Assembly (NCBI GenBank): GCA_032353305.1
Contig: JAUCNG010406582.1
Span: 1-10,374, forward strand
DNA: 10,374 nt
DNA from: Cephalothrix spiralis
Lineage: Eukaryota > Nemertea > Palaeonemertea > Archinemertea > Cephalotrichidae
Reading direction: 5' to 3'
Made by a program: the position numbers and the translations under genes. Below, piece by piece: positions 7,385-10,374 of the stretch (positions are counted from its first letter, which is position 1; every line of letters starts with the position of its first letter). Under the pieces are notes generated by a model. The model did no database searches. It was not told the DNA's origin and saw only the letters and a program-made list of their open reading frames with translations.

Positions 7385-7564
7385 AGTAGTGAAAAACTGC
7401 TGGTTCTGTACCAAATTTGAATTTTCGACGCCATGATGGATTTTAATAAATTTCGAATTGGCTTTGTAATTCATTTGGGGCTTTTTATATTTCTTCTCTG
7501 GAAATAATTGCATCCTTCAAAAAAGCCTCATAACCTGGGCTGGTACCACTAGTTTTTTACTGCT
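7385..7564. mobile_element. Foldback element copy 2, single internal unit
   Basis: Inverted ends lie at 7385-7413 (starts AGTAGTGAAAAACTGCTGG) and 7536-7564 (includes GGCTGGTACCACTAG and ends TTTACTGCT). The single internal unit starts GACGCCATGATGGATT at 7427 and keeps TTTGGGGCT, CTCTGGAAATA and GCCTCATAACC. It is about 180 bp long, and it is non-coding. Confidence 0.7.
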
Positions 7565-7650
7565 TAAAAACCGTTTACAGCACTAAGTAATTTGAATTAA
7601 ACTAATTTTATAGCGTCTAATGTGTAATTTTAACGTCTATTCATGATTTT

Positions 7651-8505
7651 AGACGTTTTTAAGTTTTATTATGATACGTTTTTGTCGTTTTAATACGTTG
7701 TGGTATTTACATTTAAGTTTTTATTGTTGTGAAAAATTTTAACTCCTTAAAATTGTGAATATTTGGCTAAAATTATGTATGTGTTAGAATGCTCTCAAAT
7801 TCATGTACACTGATTTTTAAGCGGTGTACTTAATGTAATTTTCGGCTTAATTATTACTGCATTATTTAGGCTGGTAACTAGAAATAGGCCCCTCAAAATG
7901 TATCATATTTATTTCACGTCATATTATGCTGCCAAAGTGTTGTTTGAAGTGCTCTGAAAAAAACTTAGATACAAAATATATTTAACGAAGGGTAGTGCTG
8001 ATAACTAGTTATAGCACGTTATTGATGATATTCAACGATAAAAAAAAGTAAACACGATTTTTTAAAATTTTATTTTATAAACTTTGAGCACCTAAAATAG
8101 CCACTTTAAATTGTCAAAAATGTCATCCTTAGACACGGGATGTTGTCTTGTGGTCTGCGAATGAATGAACGTCGAGGAGAGCTTAGATATTAAAAATAAT
8201 AGCTTTAATAAAAATTAGCTGGTATTCAGCTTATGACAAATCAAAAGTGACAAAATGTTAAGCGTCCTCGATGTATTTTTAAGTGGTCATTATATATATT
8301 GGTTTTATTATTTTAGTCAGTGATTGAATATTCTATACATGTATATATCATATAGCTATATGCGTTTCGTTTCATCTCGTTATCATCCATCCATTTTCGG
8401 TACGGAAATGCGAAATATTGGAATTTTCAGGAAATTATCTATAAATATGTCACGTGACGTTAATTAACCCTTAAAAAATAACCTAAAAATATGTTTCGAT
8501 ATTAA
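7651..8505. other. AT-rich non-coding sequence
   Basis: I see no gene. It contains a small hairpin at its left edge (AACGTCTA 7632-7639 with TAGACGTT 7650-7657), a near-perfect palindrome at 7995-8017, an AATAAA at 8207-8212 and a CACGTGACGT string near 8452. It may be distal 3' UTR or intergenic DNA. Confidence 0.5.
7995..8017. repeat. Near-perfect 23-bp palindrome
   Basis: GTGCT, a single unpaired G, then ATAACTAGTTAT and AGCAC. The 12-bp centre is perfectly self-complementary and the outer five bases pair exactly. Confidence 0.6.
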
Positions 8506-8604
8506 GTTATTTTAACTACAATTCAGTTATTTTAGCTGAAATAATGTTATTTGAACTGCAATTCAGTTATTTTAGCAGTTTTCGGTTATTCTAACTGAAA
8601 TAAA
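8506..8604 (+). repeat. Five-unit tandem repeat, 20-bp period
   Basis: Units begin GTTATT at 8506, 8526, 8546, 8566 and 8585; all are 20 bp except the fourth (19 bp). The consensus is GTTATTTTAACTGNAATNAA-like. Units 1 and 3 share an AACTRCAATTCA end, and units 2 and 5 share a CTGAAATAA end, so an alternating 40-bp higher order is partly visible. The unit ends make the array partly self-complementary. Confidence 0.8.
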
Positions 8605-10374
8605 ATCACAAGGCATTTTTACTTTAAACATTAGGGTTAATTAATTAATCAAATAATTTATATTTAATAATCTGGAAATTTCATTTTACAGTTAACTGGA
8701 AAATTCAGGATATGTTCCTCTAACTCTAATATTATTGTCGATTTTGAAATTATCTCGTACTTTTTGAAAGGAATAATCAGTGTAAAATCTATAATTTTCA
8801 AGCACATAGTGCTCTAATTATGTACTTAATTATTGACATTATTAGTATTACTGATAATTCTATTACATCGAATTTATTTTAGTATTTTTTTACCATTGTT
8901 TTTATGCACTGATAGTGTTAAACTTTATATATATGTAATAATCGCTATTTATTTTGTGTAATTGTGAACAAATTTCCGTACCTCTCCTTGATCATCATAA
9001 ACAAAAAAAATAAATAACTTTCGAAAAATGTTTCAGTTAAAAAACCAGGCATGTTAAAAATTAATGTAAACAGTATTCGTAAGACGGCGTTATATCTTAG
9101 ATCACTTATCCTTTAACCAACGTTCGAAAAATGATTGTAATATTTATTGATAAATTATACTTTCGACTACCCTTGTAAATTAGTATTGTAGAACCCATAT
9201 TAAGTAGTATTATAGAGTAACCTTTTAATGTAGATTGTTTACTAAATTCGCGATTAATATAGAAATTAAGATACATGATTAAAACAAAGATTTCGAAACC
9301 TCTTTATTCTCTTTTATCTAATTTAGAATTCAAAAAAATTGCAATCATTTTTCGAATTATTCTTAACTCGTATGGTATTAACCATGAACATAGATAATTT
9401 TGTACACATTCCAATTATAAAGATTAACACAACTAATGATTTTATTATATATTGCATATGAGGTAATATCAATGCGATTATGAAATAGTTCCTATAAATC
9501 TTGTTTTGGAAATTTCTAAATCCCAAATTAGCAATTTGCCAGATTCTTGTAATTTATCCACATTTTGAATTATATGGGCGGGGCCAATTTTCTGCATAAT
9601 ATTGACATAAAGTAATACTTAAAATAACTTGATAATGAACAAAGGTATTATAATTGTTTGCGGTCATATTATTTGTGGTCTTAATTATTTGATTATGGGA
9701 GTTTGGAATCAAAATTGTTTGGTAAGCAGTTTTGTAACTGTTATAAAAATTTGTGTAAATTAGTAATTGAAATTTTTGCATTTATTGGAAGAATATTTAC
9801 AATTATTTTACAGTATTTGGCACATGTTGTGCTTTCATAGATCTGGAAAAAAATTAGTGCAATAAATATTACAGTATTTTGCTTAAGCTTACGAAGGATC
9901 AATTGCTAATTTGGCTTTGAGAAATGATAATAGATATCCTTCTGTCTTCCTTTTCAATAAAAATGCCTGGTTGAAAAATAATTCCTTAGTTTTATTTTTG
10001 TTGTAGATTTAACAAATTTACGTCTAGGACATCTGTCTTTAGGTCGGTCGCATTTTAGCGGATAAATTTTGAATTGATTTAATTTGTTAGCTGAAATTTA
10101 TAGATGGCAGCATCTGTCTTTATCTTTCAGCGTCGCGCACAAAAATCTTCATGTTTAAATGACGTCATAATCGCAACAATGCCCTCGGTTATTATATTAA
10201 AAATCCTATCATCTTACGTCAATATATTTGAAATTAATTGTCACGAAGTTCAATGCGTTTTAAAAATGGCAGGATAAAGTAGCTAGGGTGGCCGAATATA
10301 TATAGATTTATGATACGATATTATTATGGTGACTTCGAAAGCCGGACTACTTTCGGCCTGTTTTGAGAGAAGTT
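8605..10374. other. AT-rich intergenic or distal 3' UTR sequence
   Basis: There is no supported gene on either strand; short open frames are low-complexity. Minor items are a GC-box/CCAAT-like string GGGCGGGGCCAAT at 9576-9588, a repeated CATCTGTCTTTA at about 10030 and 10110, a perfect TGACGTCA near 10161, and a fragment resembling the 6893 repeat (AAAAATGGCAGGATAAAGTAG, about 10262). Confidence 0.55.
9956..9961 (+). promoter_or_regulatory. Candidate polyadenylation signal AATAAA
   Basis: AATAAA is followed 25-45 nt later by a T/GT-rich stretch (TTTTATTTTTGTTG), the usual layout of a cleavage site and downstream element. If used by calsyntenin, the 3' UTR would be about 3.5 kb. Other AATAAA hexamers lie at 7445, 8207, 8599 and 9861, and such hexamers are frequent by chance in DNA this AT-rich. 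Confidence 0.3.

Larger units (their letters stand above)
6893..7650. repeat. Tandem duplication of a segment holding a foldback element
   Basis: Similarity between the two halves extends outside the terminal inverted repeats. On the left both copies begin AAATGGCGGG then reach AGTAGTGAAAAA. On the right both have GTTTACAG then ACTAAGTAATTT, then ATTTTATAGCGT and a TAATTTTA block (about 7250-7330 and 7570-7640). The repeated unit is therefore larger than the element. The two halves differ by many substitutions and by the internal duplication in the first. Confidence 0.7.

Noticed and set aside
9576-9588. GGGCGGGGCCAAT as a promoter
   Set aside because: GC box and CCAAT box are adjacent, but no CpG island, initiator, TATA box or downstream gene supports a promoter here.
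9323-9781. Two minus-strand open frames with hydrophobic or Asn/Tyr-rich products
   Set aside because: Their composition is what AT-rich non-coding DNA gives; there are no splice sites or family resemblance.
10331-10357. Small CGAAAG/CTTTCG hairpin near the right edge
   Set aside because: A 6-bp stem with no following T run or gene context is not informative.

Overview
The window reads as nuclear DNA of an invertebrate animal. It is AT-rich, has GT-AG introns and several short non-coding foldback repeats, and carries the 3' end of calsyntenin, a gene found only in animals. A mollusc or other lophotrochozoan would fit the base composition and the long ankyrin-kinase gene, but the sequence does not prove this.

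Layout. (1) Positions 1-2374, minus strand: one uninterrupted reading frame of 791 codons, open at the left edge, encoding degenerate ankyrin repeats followed by a protein kinase domain. It enters at a Met with a good start context and an in-frame stop 12 nt upstream, and it leaves the window inside the kinase C-lobe. (2) Positions 2387-3063: non-coding, probably the kinase upstream region and calsyntenin intron. (3) Positions 3064-6455, plus strand: the last three coding exons of calsyntenin (3064-3253, 4216-4400, 6288-6455), giving the juxtamembrane ectodomain, the transmembrane helix, and a cytoplasmic tail with both tryptophan-acidic kinesin-light-chain motifs and the stop codon. Reading frame and splice phase agree across both introns. 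(4) Positions 6456-10374: 3' UTR and intergenic DNA with no supported gene.

The missing 5' part of calsyntenin (cadherin and LamG/LNS regions) should lie left of position 1. If it does, the kinase gene sits antisense inside a calsyntenin intron.

The non-coding part is rich in foldback DNA. A palindromic element of about 475 bp lies in the first calsyntenin intron (3627-4101). An element of about 580 bp with long terminal inverted repeats lies in the second (5626-6207), next to a separate hairpin (5481-5546). Two copies of a third family lie downstream of the stop codon (6916-7238 and 7385-7564), the first containing an internal 130-bp duplication. None has coding capacity, so all look like non-autonomous (MITE-like) elements. 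A five-unit 20-bp tandem repeat lies at 8506-8604. I see no RNA gene, CRISPR array or prokaryotic feature.
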